63,056 nucleotides of DNA from Nitrospiria bacterium (lineage in GTDB: Bacteria > Nitrospirota > UBA9217), in contig CAKKRC010000013.1 of assembly GCA_919902495.1 (NCBI GenBank), positions 9,704 to 72,759 of the forward strand, read 5' to 3'. Positions 37,311 to 47,292 of this stretch are shown one piece after another. The notes below the pieces were generated by a model, which had not been told where the DNA came from, made no database searches, and saw only the letters and a program-made list of their open reading frames with translations. The translations under genes were made by a program, and so were the position numbers. Position 1 is the first letter of the stretch, and each line of letters opens with the position of its first letter.

Positions 37311-37319
37311 CGTCGGACC

Positions 37320-38405
37320 TTACTCCACCCAGTCGGCGATAAAGATGTCCGTCTGGCGCGGCTTGTTCGCGTCCCGGTTGGACGCCCAGACCAGTTTCTT
37401 GCCGTCGGGTGAAAACATGGGGAAGGAATCGAAGGTTGTGTTGAACGTGATCCGCTCCAGGCCCTTGCCGTCGAGGTTGATGAGGTACAGCTCGAAGTTG
37501 TGGCCGAACTGCCTGATGTCCTCGCGCCAGTCGTCCATGTTGCTCGCGAAGATGATGCGGTTGCCGTCGGGGTGCCAGGACGGCGCGAAGTTCGTAGCGC
37601 CGTTGCTCAGGACCAGCCGCTTGTTCGACCCGTCAACGTCCATGACCCAGAGCGACAGGGGGAAGGCGAGGATGTAGTTCTTCTCCATACAGTCCTTCCA
37701 CTGTGCCCGTTCGGCCTCGCTCTCGGGATACCAGGCGCGCCAGACGATCTTGGTGCCGTCGGGCGAGAACCACGGCCCGCCGTCGTAACCTACCCGGTCC
37801 GTCAGCCGCCGCACGTTCGAACCGTCTGCGTTCATGATGTAGATGTCGAAATCCCCGTTCCGCTGGGAACCGAAGACGATCTGCTTCCCGTCGGGGGAGA
37901 CGACCGGCTCGGCGTCGTATTGCGCGTTGGTCGTGATGCGCACCAGGTCCGCGCCGTCGGGGTCCGCCTTGTAGATATCGTAGGGATGGAGGGGCCAGAC
38001 GTACCGGGCCCCGGCCGGGGTCTTTGGTTTGGGCGGGCAATCGCCCGGCAGGTCCTTCGTCGAGGCGAACACGATCCGCTTCCCGTCGGGAAAGAAGAAA
38101 GCGCAGGTGTGTGCCCCGTGGTTGGGGCTCACTATGCGCTTGTTCGTCCCGTTGCTGTTCATGATCCAGATCTTGTCGCAGGCGTATCCGCCGCGATTCG
38201 ACTGGAAGATGAGCTTTTTGCCGTCGCTGGAAAAATAGGCCTCGCCGTTGTCACCATCGAAGGTGAGCTGCCGCACCCTCTGCATATGGCGGTCTCGGAA
38301 CTGGCCGTCCTTTGACCGCGATTCGGTCAGCGCCGCGGACTTTGGGCCGGCACATCCGCCGAGCAGAAGCGCGGCCACAAGGCAGAGCACCATCATTCGT
38401 ACCAT
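37320..38405 (-). CDS. TolB-like beta-propeller lipoprotein
   Basis: 361 residues from MVRMMVLCLVAALLLGGCAG; the lipobox L-L-G-G-C predicts a lipid-anchored protein. The rest is built of PD40/WD40-like TolB repeats: Y-F-S-S-D-G-K-K-L-I-F-Q-S-N-R, F-F-P-D-G-K-R-I-V-F-A-S, V-S-P-D-G-K-Q-I-V-F-G-S, F-S-P-D-G-T-K-I-V-W, H-P-D-G-N-R-I-I-F-A-S, F-S-P-D-G-K-K-L-V-W-A-S, six blades or so. TolB itself is part of the Tol-Pal system, but no tol genes are near, so this is a stand-alone propeller of unknown ligand. Confidence 0.85.
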   Translation of the reverse strand: MVRMMVLCLVAALLLGGCAGPKSAALTESRSKDGQFRDRHMQRVRQLTFDGDNGEAYFSSDGKKLIFQSNRGGYACDKIWIMNSNGTNKRIVSPNHGAHTCAFFFPDGKRIVFASTKDLPGDCPPKPKTPAGARYVWPLHPYDIYKADPDGADLVRITTNAQYDAEPVVSPDGKQIVFGSQRNGDFDIYIMNADGSNVRRLTDRVGYDGGPWFSPDGTKIVWRAWYPESEAERAQWKDCMEKNYILAFPLSLWVMDVDGSNKRLVLSNGATNFAPSWHPDGNRIIFASNMDDWREDIRQFGHNFELYLINLDGKGLERITFNTTFDSFPMFSPDGKKLVWASNRDANKPRQTDIFIADWVE

Positions 38406-38782
38406 AGGGCCCCTTTCGATCGTACCGGCGTCTCTCACTAATTATAGTCGCAGCGGTCCGGCAAGTAAAGTTCTTTGCGCCTCATGGTGCATTCCACGCC
38501 TGCCGTCGCGCAGTGCCCGAAGGGACATGCTGATGATACGATCAGGACGATGTCCTGGGTCCGGCGCAGAGATGACCGGGCGCGGTCTGTTAAAAATACC
38601 ACATCCCTGCCGCAGCGCCATACCCTTAAAATACCCCGACCCGAAAGTTGCTTTTTAGATACCTTTAGCCATGATTGTGCTACTATTCTTCATTTCAGGG
38701 ATCCCTTGTCTTCGTTGCGTATTTTCCAAACCTTGCTACGATACGGTTGCGTCACGAGACGCGTCTGGAGCATTGGGCCGGT
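38406..38782. other. Divergent intergenic region
   Basis: 377 bases between the TolB-like and GGDEF-EAL genes, read away from each other. It must hold both promoters, but I see no convincing -35/-10 pair, repeat or RNA gene. Confidence 0.5.
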
Positions 38783-41700
38783 ATGAACAGGGTCTCGCGC
38801 ATGGTTCGCAAGCCTTCGGGGAGAACGGTCGGCATTGTCATTGCCGTCGTCGCGATCCTCCTGATCGGGTATTTTTCGATCAGGAACCACCGCAAGTTCG
38901 AGCATTCCGTCACCAGCCAGACCCACAACCAGCTCCTCACCACCGCCCGGTCCGTTTCCAACTCGATCCGGGAAAATATCGAGATCCTTTCCAACACGCT
39001 CCGCATCATCTCCGAGGACCAGGGCATCCAGCGAACCCTGAAGCAGTGGGAACCGGGCCGTTCCCGGTTCAGCTCCCCGATACCGACCTCGCTGTACAAC
39101 GCGCACTACCACCATGCCGATGCCCTGTATATCCTTGACGCAGAGGGCCGCGTCGTCCAGCGGTATCCGCAGCCAAAGGACTATCCGAGCGGACCCCGGA
39201 GCCTCGCGGACCGGCCGGACATCGCCCGCGTCCTCGATCTGAAGCTTCCCTATATCAGCGATCCTTTCCGGTCACGGTCCGGCGATTTCGTATTCACCAC
39301 TTCCGTCCCCATCTTTGACCGCTCGGGAAACGGCGAGTTCGTCGGCATCGCCCGGTGGCTCATCAAGATCTCCACGATCGGCGGGCACTTCGTCTCAGGC
39401 ATCCGGGTCGGCAACAGCGGCTACGCGGAGCTCGTCGACTCCGCCGGGGTCCTCCTCGTGACGCCCGATCCCGGCCGGATCGGCAGGCCTTTTCTGGAGG
39501 AATCCCGGAAGCTGCTGCCCGGGCACGACTGGTCCGCCCTCGAGCGGATCGTCGCTGCGATGACGGCCGGTAAAGAGGGAACCGGCGTCGCGGACCAGAT
39601 CTGCCCGCTCGATGACGTTCACAAGGGCGAGCTGACCAGCAAACTGATCGCCTACACTCCCGTTCAGTTCGATGACCACACCTGGTCGGTCCTCATGTCC
39701 ATTGACTACAGCGAAGCGTCCGCGCCCATTTTTGACAGCGCCAGGGAAAACCTGCTCTTTTTCTGCGGCGTCATCGGGATCATCACCGTAGCGGGATGGA
39801 AACACCTCCAGATGCAAAAGCAGCTTGCCGTAAAGGAGGGCGATCGCCAGCTCATCACGCTCCTCGAAACGCTTCCGATCGGGATCTTCGTGATCACTCC
39901 CGACGGCAAGCCCTTCTACGCGAACACGGCCGCGGAGAAGGTCCTCGGCACGGTCGACCGGGACGGCCCCGAGATCGACATCCTCTCCCTGTTCACCGAT
40001 ACCTACCTCGCGGGAACAAGTAAGCGGTATCCCCGCGACCGCATGCCGGTCCTGAAGGCCCTTGCCGGCGAGAAAGCGTCGGCGGGCGATATGGAGATCC
40101 GCAAGGAGGGCCGCGTGGTCCCCATCGAGCTGCACGGGTATCCGATCCATGCGGACAACGGCGATCTCCGCTTCGTCGTCGGGGCGTTCCTGGACATCAC
40201 GGAGCGCCGGAAGGCCGAACAGGAGATATCGAACGCCCAGCAGCGCCTCGCACTGCACGCCCAGCAGACGCCGCTCGGCGTCATCGAATGGAACATGAAC
40301 TTCAACGTGGCGGAGTGGAACAAGGCATCGGAGCGTATATTCGGCTACACGCGGGAGGACGCCCTGGACCGCCACGCGGGATTCATCATCCCCGAAACGG
40401 CGGGATCCGGCGCCGAACGCCTCTGGAACGAGATCCTCGCGAGCAACAGCGGCCACCGCGGCACGTACGAGCACAAGACGAAGGATGACCGGGTGATCAC
40501 GTGCGAATGGTACAATACCCCGCTCATTGACGGGAACGGCGGCGTGATCGGCGCGGCTTCCCTCGTCCAGGACATCACCGGGCGGATCAAGATGGAGCAC
40601 AGCCTCATCCAGGCCCGGCAGGACTGGGAGGAAACCTTCAGCGCGATCTCCGACAGCATCACCATTCACGACAACAATTTCAACATCATCACCTCCAACC
40701 GGGCCGCGAAGGAGCTCCTCCGCCTGACTGACGGCGCCGACGGAAGCACGAAATGCTACTCCTGCTATCATGGCGCCCACCAGCCTCCCCAGGACTGCGC
40801 GAGCTGCGCGTGCACCGACCGGGAGGTCATTTCCGAGATCTTCGAACCCCATCTGGACCGCCACATCGAGATCCGGGCGATCCCGCGCCTCGACCGGGAA
40901 GGCGGCCGGAAAGGGGTCATCCACATCGTTCGGGACATATCGGTCCGCAAGCAGCTGGAGGACGAGCTCCGGCATCGGGCGCTGTACGACTCGCTCACGA
41001 AGCTGCCGAACCGGCTGCTGTTCTTCGACCGTCTCCGGAACCTCTTTGCCCACCAGGTGCGCCAGCAGGACCTGCTCTTCGCCGTCCTGTTCATCGATCT
41101 CGACCATTTCAAAAAGATCAACGACACCGCCGGCCACACGGTCGGCGATCAACTGCTGATCGCGGTCGCCGAGCGGCTCAAGAACAGCACCCGTCCCGGT
41201 GACACGGTCTCCCGGTTCGGCGGCGACGAGTTCCTGGTCATCGTGGATGATCTGAAGGGCGACGAGGATTCCTTCAGGGCCGCGGAGCGCATCAGAAAGG
41301 CCTTTGATGTCCCCTTCCTGTTCGAAGCGAACGAGTATTTCGTCACCGCGAGCATAGGCATCGCCCTGAGCGGCAGGGACGGCCTGAACCCGGAGGATAT
41401 CGTCCGGAATGCGGATCTGGCCATGTATCATGCCAAATCGCTGGGCCGGGCAACCTACGCGCGCTTCGATCCGTCCATGCACAGCCATATCCTGCATATG
41501 GTAAAGATGGAAAGCGACCTCCGGAACGCGCTCAAGCGGGAGGAGTTCATCATCCATTACCAGCCTATCATCGATATCGAACGCGGAACGGCGGCCGGGT
41601 TCGAGGCCCTCGTGCGGTGGCAGCATCCCGTGGACGGCCTGCTGCTGCCCGGAGCGTTCATCACCATCGCCGAGGAAACCGGCATGATCAGCGCGATCGG

Positions 41701-42280
41701 CGAATGGGCGATCCGGAACGCCTGCCATCAGATGCAGATCTGGCGCCGGCGGTATCCGGAACGCGAGGACCTGTATGTGAGCGTGAACGTCTCGGCAAAA
41801 CTGTTCAGCGAGCAGTTCCCGGTTATCATCGAAGCCATTCTGAAGGAGACCGGGATCGCGCCCCGCGCGCTCAGGATCGAGATCACCGAGACCCTTCTCA
41901 TGGAGCATACGGTCGTTGCCCACGAGGTCCTGACAAGGCTGCGCGCCATGAACGTCCCCATCTACCTCGATGATTTCGGGACCGGATACTCCTCGCTCGG
42001 CTATCTGCACAAGTTCCCCATCGACGCCCTCAAGATCGACCGGACGTTCGTCATGAACATCCTCCAGGACCAGCAGGCCCAGGAGATCATCCGGGCGATC
42101 ACCACGCTCGCGAACAGCTTGAACCTGGAGGTGATCGTCGAGGGCGTTGAGAAGCGCGAGCAGCTCGCGTTCTTCTCGGGTCTGAACTGCAAGCTTTTCC
42201 AGGGATTCTTATTCTCAAAAGCGGTCGAACACAAGGAAGCGGATGCGTTCATCACCAGGAGAACAAGCGTCGGCCCATGA
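38783..42280 (+). CDS. Membrane GGDEF-EAL c-di-GMP enzyme with Cache and PAS sensors
   Basis: 1165 residues from MNRVSRMVRK. Two membrane helices (about 15-33 and 322-342) bracket a periplasmic double-Cache-like sensor. Three PAS-like regions follow (to ~725), the last with a cysteine-rich stretch (C-Y-S-C-Y-H-G-A-H-Q-P-P-Q-D-C-A-S-C-A-C) that might bind metal or heme. The cyclase signature R-F-G-G-D-E-F near 813 and the phosphodiesterase signature F-E-A-L-V-R-W near 940 with D-D-F-G-T-G-Y-S-S near 1063 are both intact, so either activity is possible. An earlier in-frame start exists but the chosen ATG starts just before the first helix. Confidence 0.92.
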   Translation: MNRVSRMVRKPSGRTVGIVIAVVAILLIGYFSIRNHRKFEHSVTSQTHNQLLTTARSVSNSIRENIEILSNTLRIISEDQGIQRTLKQWEPGRSRFSSPIPTSLYNAHYHHADALYILDAEGRVVQRYPQPKDYPSGPRSLADRPDIARVLDLKLPYISDPFRSRSGDFVFTTSVPIFDRSGNGEFVGIARWLIKISTIGGHFVSGIRVGNSGYAELVDSAGVLLVTPDPGRIGRPFLEESRKLLPGHDWSALERIVAAMTAGKEGTGVADQICPLDDVHKGELTSKLIAYTPVQFDDHTWSVLMSIDYSEASAPIFDSARENLLFFCGVIGIITVAGWKHLQMQKQLAVKEGDRQLITLLETLPIGIFVITPDGKPFYANTAAEKVLGTVDRDGPEIDILSLFTDTYLAGTSKRYPRDRMPVLKALAGEKASAGDMEIRKEGRVVPIELHGYPIHADNGDLRFVVGAFLDITERRKAEQEISNAQQRLALHAQQTPLGVIEWNMNFNVAEWNKASERIFGYTREDALDRHAGFIIPETAGSGAERLWNEILASNSGHRGTYEHKTKDDRVITCEWYNTPLIDGNGGVIGAASLVQDITGRIKMEHSLIQARQDWEETFSAISDSITIHDNNFNIITSNRAAKELLRLTDGADGSTKCYSCYHGAHQPPQDCASCACTDREVISEIFEPHLDRHIEIRAIPRLDREGGRKGVIHIVRDISVRKQLEDELRHRALYDSLTKLPNRLLFFDRLRNLFAHQVRQQDLLFAVLFIDLDHFKKINDTAGHTVGDQLLIAVAERLKNSTRPGDTVSRFGGDEFLVIVDDLKGDEDSFRAAERIRKAFDVPFLFEANEYFVTASIGIALSGRDGLNPEDIVRNADLAMYHAKSLGRATYARFDPSMHSHILHMVKMESDLRNALKREEFIIHYQPIIDIERGTAAGFEALVRWQHPVDGLLLPGAFITIAEETGMISAIGEWAIRNACHQMQIWRRRYPEREDLYVSVNVSAKLFSEQFPVIIEAILKETGIAPRALRIEITETLLMEHTVVAHEVLTRLRAMNVPIYLDDFGTGYSSLGYLHKFPIDALKIDRTFVMNILQDQQAQEIIRAITTLANSLNLEVIVEGVEKREQLAFFSGLNCKLFQGFLFSKAVEHKEADAFITRRTSVGP

Positions 42281-42458
42281 CCGTGTCGCGCGCATAAACC
42301 CTCATTCGGCACCCGATCCCTCTCCGTCCGTAACGGCAGTATGGTGCAACGCATCATAGCCTACCCCGCAAATACCCTTTCGGTACCGTTGACATCACGG
42401 AAAATCAGGCATATATTCGTCCTTAATATTGAGTTTAATCAGACAACCCAACAGCAGG

Positions 42459-45400
42459 ATGGATCAGCCGATCATGCACGAAAACCTGATAGAGCGATAC
42501 TTGACCGAAATGGGTGAGGTCCGGGGCTCCCGGTCCAATGTTGCGGAGACTTCGTTCTATCCGGCATTGGAACGGCTGCTCTCGGACATCGGAAAGAGCC
42601 TTTCCCCCAAGGTCCGCTGCGTTATCAACCTCGCCAACCGGGGCGCCGGGCTGCCCGACGGCGGTCTCTTCTCAGCCGAGCAATTTCGCCGCAAGACACG
42701 CACCGATGACTCCAAAGACGACCCCTTCCTGAACCAGAACCCCTCGCGCGGCGTGATCGAAGCCAAGCCGCTGGCTGAAGATGTCCACAAGGTAGCCGAG
42801 ACCGAGCAGGTTGAGCGGTACTGGAACCGGTACGGCATGGTGCTCGTTACCAACTACCGCGCCTTTGCCCTCATCGGCAAGGGACCGACGGGAAAGCCGC
42901 GCGTTCTGGAATCCTTTGAGCTGGCCCCGTCCGAGAGCGAGTTCTGGAAGCTGACCGCCCATCCCCGCCAGGCCGCGAAGGAACACGGTGAAAGGATGCT
43001 GGAGTATCTCAAGCGCGTGCTGCTGCATAACGCGCCGCTGTCCGCTCCACAGGACGTGGCGGGCATCCTCGCTTCCTACGCCCACGACGCGAGGCTTCGC
43101 ATCGAACAGGCCGACCTCCCCGCCCTGACCAGCCTCCGGCAGGCTCTCGAAGAAGCGCTCGGTTTGCGTTTTGACGGAGAGAAAGGCGAGCACTTCTTTC
43201 GTTCTACGCTCATTCAGACCCTCTTCTACGGCGTCTTCTCGGCCTGGGTATTGTGGGCGCGGCAGCGCGACGCCAAGCCGAATAAGAAAACCGGCTTTGC
43301 CGACGCACTCCATGATACTGCCGCGCCTTATGCCGTTGCCGGCGGATTCGACTGGCGCGTCGCTCCCTACCTTTTGCGCGTGCCCATGCTCCGCGCTCTT
43401 TTCGTTCAGGTCGCCGACCCTGCACGCCTCGGCGCGCTCGGCATGATCGAAGTCCTCGACTGGACCGCGGCGGCTCTCAATCGCGTGGACCGAGGTGAGT
43501 TCTTCAAATCCTTCGACGAGGGGCATGCAGTCCAGTATTTCTACGAACCCTTCCTTCATGCCTTCGATCCCGAACTGCGCAAGGAACTCGGCGTCTGGTA
43601 TACGCCCGAGGAGATCGTCCGGTATCAGGTGGAACGGGTGGACGCTGTTCTCCGTTCCGAACTTAATCTCGCTGATGGCCTGGCCGACCCGAACGTGGTT
43701 GTGCTCGACCCCTGCTGCGGTACTGGCGCGTATCTCCGTGCGGTCCTTCGCCGCATAGCCATCACCCTGCATGAAAAGGGCGGCGACGCACTGGTTGCGA
43801 ACGATCTTAAGAAGGCCGCCATGGAACGCGTCTTCGGCTTTGAGCTTCTGCCCGCGCCGTTCGTCATCGCGCATCTCCAGATCGGACTGGAACTCGAAAC
43901 CCTCGGCGCGCCGCTCAGCGACCGCAGCGATCCGCCCGAACGCGCCGGAGTCTATCTGACCAATGCCCTCACCGGCTGGGAGCCGCCCAAGGAAAAGCCG
44001 AAGCAGATAGCCTTCCCCGGTTTCTCCGACGAACGCGACGCGGCTGGCAAGGTGAAGCAGGAAAAGCCCATCCTCGTCATTCTCGGCAATCCGCCCTACA
44101 ATGGATACGCTGGCCTGGCAATGGAAGAGGAGCGCGATCTTTCGAATGCCTACCGGACCTCAAAAAAAGTTGCGGCGCCGCAGGGGCAAGGCTTGAACGA
44201 TCTTTATGTCCGGTTCTTCCGCATGGCCGAGCGCCGCATTGTGGAAAAGAACGGGCAGGGTGTCGTCTGTTTCATCTCGAACTATTCGTGGCTCGATGGG
44301 TTGTCCTTTACCGGGATGCGCGAGCGGTACCTCGATGTGTTCGACAGGATCAGCATAGATTGCCTGAACGGCGATAAGTACAAAACCGGCAAGCTCACAC
44401 CCGCGGGCGCGCCCGATCCCAGCGTCTTCTCGACGGAGTTCAACAAGGAAGGCATCCAGGTCGGCACGGCCATCGCCCTGCTCGTCCGCAAGATGAAACA
44501 CTCCAGCGTTAACGCCGTTCAATTTCGCCATTTCTGGGGTAAGGACAAACGCGCTCAACTGCTCGAAGATATGGGCGACTACCAACAGGTGACACCAGTG
44601 CTGGAGATGGGCCTCGCGCTCATACCCGGCCAAATGGCCGCTGACTACGTCACGTGGCCATCGTTGCCCGACTTGTTCCCGGTCTCGTTCCCCGGCGTCA
44701 AGACCAGCCGCGATGACGTGGTCGTGGACATAGACCGCAATGCACTTGAGAAGCGGATGAAGGACTACTTCGACTCGGAGATCACACACGAGCAAATGAA
44801 ACGGTTATCGCCGACGGCCATGGCCAGCACCAACCGGTTCAAAGCAGAGGCAGTGCGTGATCAACTTCGCAAACGCGGTTTCATGCCGGACAAGCTCGTT
44901 CGCTATTGTTATCGTCCCTTTGATGTTCGTTGGCTTTATTGGGAACCAGAAACCAAATTGCTTGATGAGAAGCGCAGTGAATATTTCCCGCACGTGGGCG
45001 AGAGCAATCAGTGGCTGGTCACTCAACAAAAGCCGCGCCGCGATTGGTCGATGCCTCAAATGGTCCGAAGCCTTGGTTGTCTCGACCTTATGGACCGAAG
45101 TGCAAGCTGCTTTCCGCTTTATCTATTTGCAGACGGTAGCTCCTTGCTTGAAAAAAGCGGGCACAATCCTAACCTGAGCGATATGGCGTCAACATATCTG
45201 GCCGGGATAAAAAACGCGCCGGAAGGCTTGTTTTTCCATTCGCTCGCGATTCTTCATGCACCTGCATATCAAACAGAGAACAGCGGAGCACTCCGACAGG
45301 ACTGGCCGCGGATTCCGCTTCCGAAGGCGAAGGATTCTCTGGTCGCCTCCGCTGCTCTTGGGCGGCAGGTGGCGGCATTACTGGACACAGAAGCGCCGGT

Positions 45401-45851
45401 TCACAGCGTGACCACGGGGAAGATTCGGGACGATCTGAAGGACATCGCGGTCTTCCAGCGCGTGGATGGCAAACCCGCTAACCCTGACACTGAGGATTTA
45501 GACTTGACCGCCGGCTGGGGTCATGGCGGGAAGGGCGGCGTCACCATGCCGGGCAAAGGGAAAGTTATACGACGGGACGACGGGGCGTATGACATCTACC
45601 TGAACGATGACACATGCTGGCGCAACGTACCCGAGGCGGTGTGGGACTACACCATCGGCGGCTATCAGGTCATCAAGAAGTGGCTGTCGTACCGTGAAAA
45701 ACCGCTTCTTGGCCGTGGCCTTACCCCTGATGAAATCCGCTATGTGACGGAGATGGCCCGGCGGATAACGGCCTTGATTGCCTTGCAGGCATCCTTGGAC
45801 GACAACTATCGGAATGTGATAAGGACGACTTATCAGTGGACGAACAAATAG
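42459..45851 (+). CDS. Single-chain restriction-modification enzyme (type ISP-like, nuclease plus N6 methyltransferase)
   Basis: 1130 residues. An N-terminal PD-(D/E)xK-like part has L-P-D67-G-G and G-V-I-E101-A-K103. The methyltransferase has motif I L-D417-P-C-C-G-T-G-A-Y-L and motif IV G-N544-P-P-Y, i.e. N6-adenine specificity. The C-terminal ~350 residues resemble the type ISP C-terminal/target-recognition region (Y-C-Y-R-P-F-D-V-R-W-L-Y-W-E). No helicase motifs are seen, unlike LlaGI-type enzymes, so cutting would have to work without a translocase or with a partner. It opens an accessory region. The start ATG is a choice over a TTG 30 bases upstream. Confidence 0.85.
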   Translation: MDQPIMHENLIERYLTEMGEVRGSRSNVAETSFYPALERLLSDIGKSLSPKVRCVINLANRGAGLPDGGLFSAEQFRRKTRTDDSKDDPFLNQNPSRGVIEAKPLAEDVHKVAETEQVERYWNRYGMVLVTNYRAFALIGKGPTGKPRVLESFELAPSESEFWKLTAHPRQAAKEHGERMLEYLKRVLLHNAPLSAPQDVAGILASYAHDARLRIEQADLPALTSLRQALEEALGLRFDGEKGEHFFRSTLIQTLFYGVFSAWVLWARQRDAKPNKKTGFADALHDTAAPYAVAGGFDWRVAPYLLRVPMLRALFVQVADPARLGALGMIEVLDWTAAALNRVDRGEFFKSFDEGHAVQYFYEPFLHAFDPELRKELGVWYTPEEIVRYQVERVDAVLRSELNLADGLADPNVVVLDPCCGTGAYLRAVLRRIAITLHEKGGDALVANDLKKAAMERVFGFELLPAPFVIAHLQIGLELETLGAPLSDRSDPPERAGVYLTNALTGWEPPKEKPKQIAFPGFSDERDAAGKVKQEKPILVILGNPPYNGYAGLAMEEERDLSNAYRTSKKVAAPQGQGLNDLYVRFFRMAERRIVEKNGQGVVCFISNYSWLDGLSFTGMRERYLDVFDRISIDCLNGDKYKTGKLTPAGAPDPSVFSTEFNKEGIQVGTAIALLVRKMKHSSVNAVQFRHFWGKDKRAQLLEDMGDYQQVTPVLEMGLALIPGQMAADYVTWPSLPDLFPVSFPGVKTSRDDVVVDIDRNALEKRMKDYFDSEITHEQMKRLSPTAMASTNRFKAEAVRDQLRKRGFMPDKLVRYCYRPFDVRWLYWEPETKLLDEKRSEYFPHVGESNQWLVTQQKPRRDWSMPQMVRSLGCLDLMDRSASCFPLYLFADGSSLLEKSGHNPNLSDMASTYLAGIKNAPEGLFFHSLAILHAPAYQTENSGALRQDWPRIPLPKAKDSLVASAALGRQVAALLDTEAPVHSVTTGKIRDDLKDIAVFQRVDGKPANPDTEDLDLTAGWGHGGKGGVTMPGKGKVIRRDDGAYDIYLNDDTCWRNVPEAVWDYTIGGYQVIKKWLSYREKPLLGRGLTPDEIRYVTEMARRITALIALQASLDDNYRNVIRTTYQWTNK

Positions 45852-45944
45852 GCATAGAGAGAAATCGCCTTGGCCACTACCAACAGCGCCGTCACTTGCA
45901 AATGTCATGAGTGACGCGAGAAACATGAAGGAGGATATAATACC

Positions 45945-47126
45945 GTGCCAACAGGACTCAAACCCGCCATATTTGTAAGTTCGACTTGCTACGATCTAGG
46001 TCAAGTCAGAACGGATCTTAAACAATTCATTGAGTCTTTAGGACATGATCCGATTCTCTCCGACTTTAACTCTTTTCCCGTAAATCCATTACACGATATC
46101 GTAAAAAACTGTCGGGAAGCCATCAAGAATCGTGCTGATATATTCATTTTAATAGTTGGGGGCCGATACGGTGCCGTAGCTGATAATGGCAAATCGATAA
46201 CCAACCTTGAATATATCGAGGCGAAAGCAAAGGGCACGCCAATTTACATATTTGTTGCAAAGAATATTATTAACATACTTCCCGTGTGGCAAAAAAACAA
46301 AGAGGGTAATTTCACAGATGTAGTTGACAGCAACAAGTTGTTTGAGTTTGTCGAGTCGCTTAGAGACACTAAGGATAACTGGGTTTTCTCATTTGAATCC
46401 GCCCAAGATATTTGCTTAACTCTTAAACAGCAACTGGCATATTTATTCATGGATTGCCTCGATCTCAGGTCGAGGATGACACCTGGAATCGCAGACGATA
46501 AAGAACTTTCTGAAATATCACCAAAGTCGCTTCAGATAATTATAGATAGGCCCAAAGGATGGGAATATCGTCTATTTGCAGAAACGCTCAAGGACCACAT
46601 TGATAACTGTGATAACATAAAACGTGATTTATTGTATGGCGTTTCGTACGGGAAAAGAACGGCGTTGAAAAATCATATTGACGTTGCCAACTGGGTATCA
46701 CTACACTTCAGCCATATCACGAACACGATATCATCTTCAACAAAACTTCTTAACGAAGGGCTTCCAATTGCATTTGGTGAACCAGGGAAACCAGGTGATG
46801 TAAAGCATATCCTTTATATAGCCAAGAGATTTGCGGAAGGTTACAAAAAGCTAATTGAATGGCGACTAGAGTTCCTTGCCGTAAATACTGACGATGTTTT
46901 CAAGAGGCTTCTTGACCTTTCTTCCAGAATGGCCACGAATGCAATTAAAGAAATAGAAGATTACGCGAATAAGATCCATACGGAAATTAATCATGTCTTT
47001 GATAATATCGATAAATATGAAAAGGGCACAGAAATAAAGTTAGCGCTCATACTCTCAGAGCCGGACACAAAGGAGTTTTCGGAAGAGCTGGAAAGGATAA
47101 AGAGAACTTTGGGGACGAACTCATAG
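45945..47126 (+). CDS. DUF4062-domain protein (putative defence effector)
   Basis: 393 residues from a GTG behind AAGGAGG. The N-terminal DUF4062 domain reads K-P-A-I-F-V-S-S-T-C-Y-D-L, then L-S-D-F-N-S-F-P-V and I-L-I-V-G-G-R-Y-G, and S-I-T-N-L-E-Y-I-E-A. This is a flavodoxin/TIR-like fold common in defence genes. The C-terminal ~200 residues are helical and unassigned. The gene is visibly AT-rich and rich in I, K, N codons compared with its neighbours, a sign of transfer. It lies 93 bases after the methyltransferase gene and probably belongs with it. Confidence 0.82.
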   Translation: MPTGLKPAIFVSSTCYDLGQVRTDLKQFIESLGHDPILSDFNSFPVNPLHDIVKNCREAIKNRADIFILIVGGRYGAVADNGKSITNLEYIEAKAKGTPIYIFVAKNIINILPVWQKNKEGNFTDVVDSNKLFEFVESLRDTKDNWVFSFESAQDICLTLKQQLAYLFMDCLDLRSRMTPGIADDKELSEISPKSLQIIIDRPKGWEYRLFAETLKDHIDNCDNIKRDLLYGVSYGKRTALKNHIDVANWVSLHFSHITNTISSSTKLLNEGLPIAFGEPGKPGDVKHILYIAKRFAEGYKKLIEWRLEFLAVNTDDVFKRLLDLSSRMATNAIKEIEDYANKIHTEINHVFDNIDKYEKGTEIKLALILSEPDTKEFSEELERIKRTLGTNS

Positions 47127-47292
47127 GGTCAACTTATAGGGTCGCGTCTTGGATGTTGATGTCGGACGAGTTGAGAACACGCGAAGCCCTTCACAGGCGC
47201 GCCCATGTAAAGGACCTGTCATGCCTGCTTTACTGCCTGACCTCAGGAGTTCCTTGAGCTGGCGGGCGAGAAACCGAGAGAGGAAAAGCACA

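Noticed and set aside
39395..42010. 871-codon open frame opposite the GGDEF-EAL gene
   Set aside because: Composition artefact of a GC-rich gene; no domain, ribosome site or plausible protein pattern.
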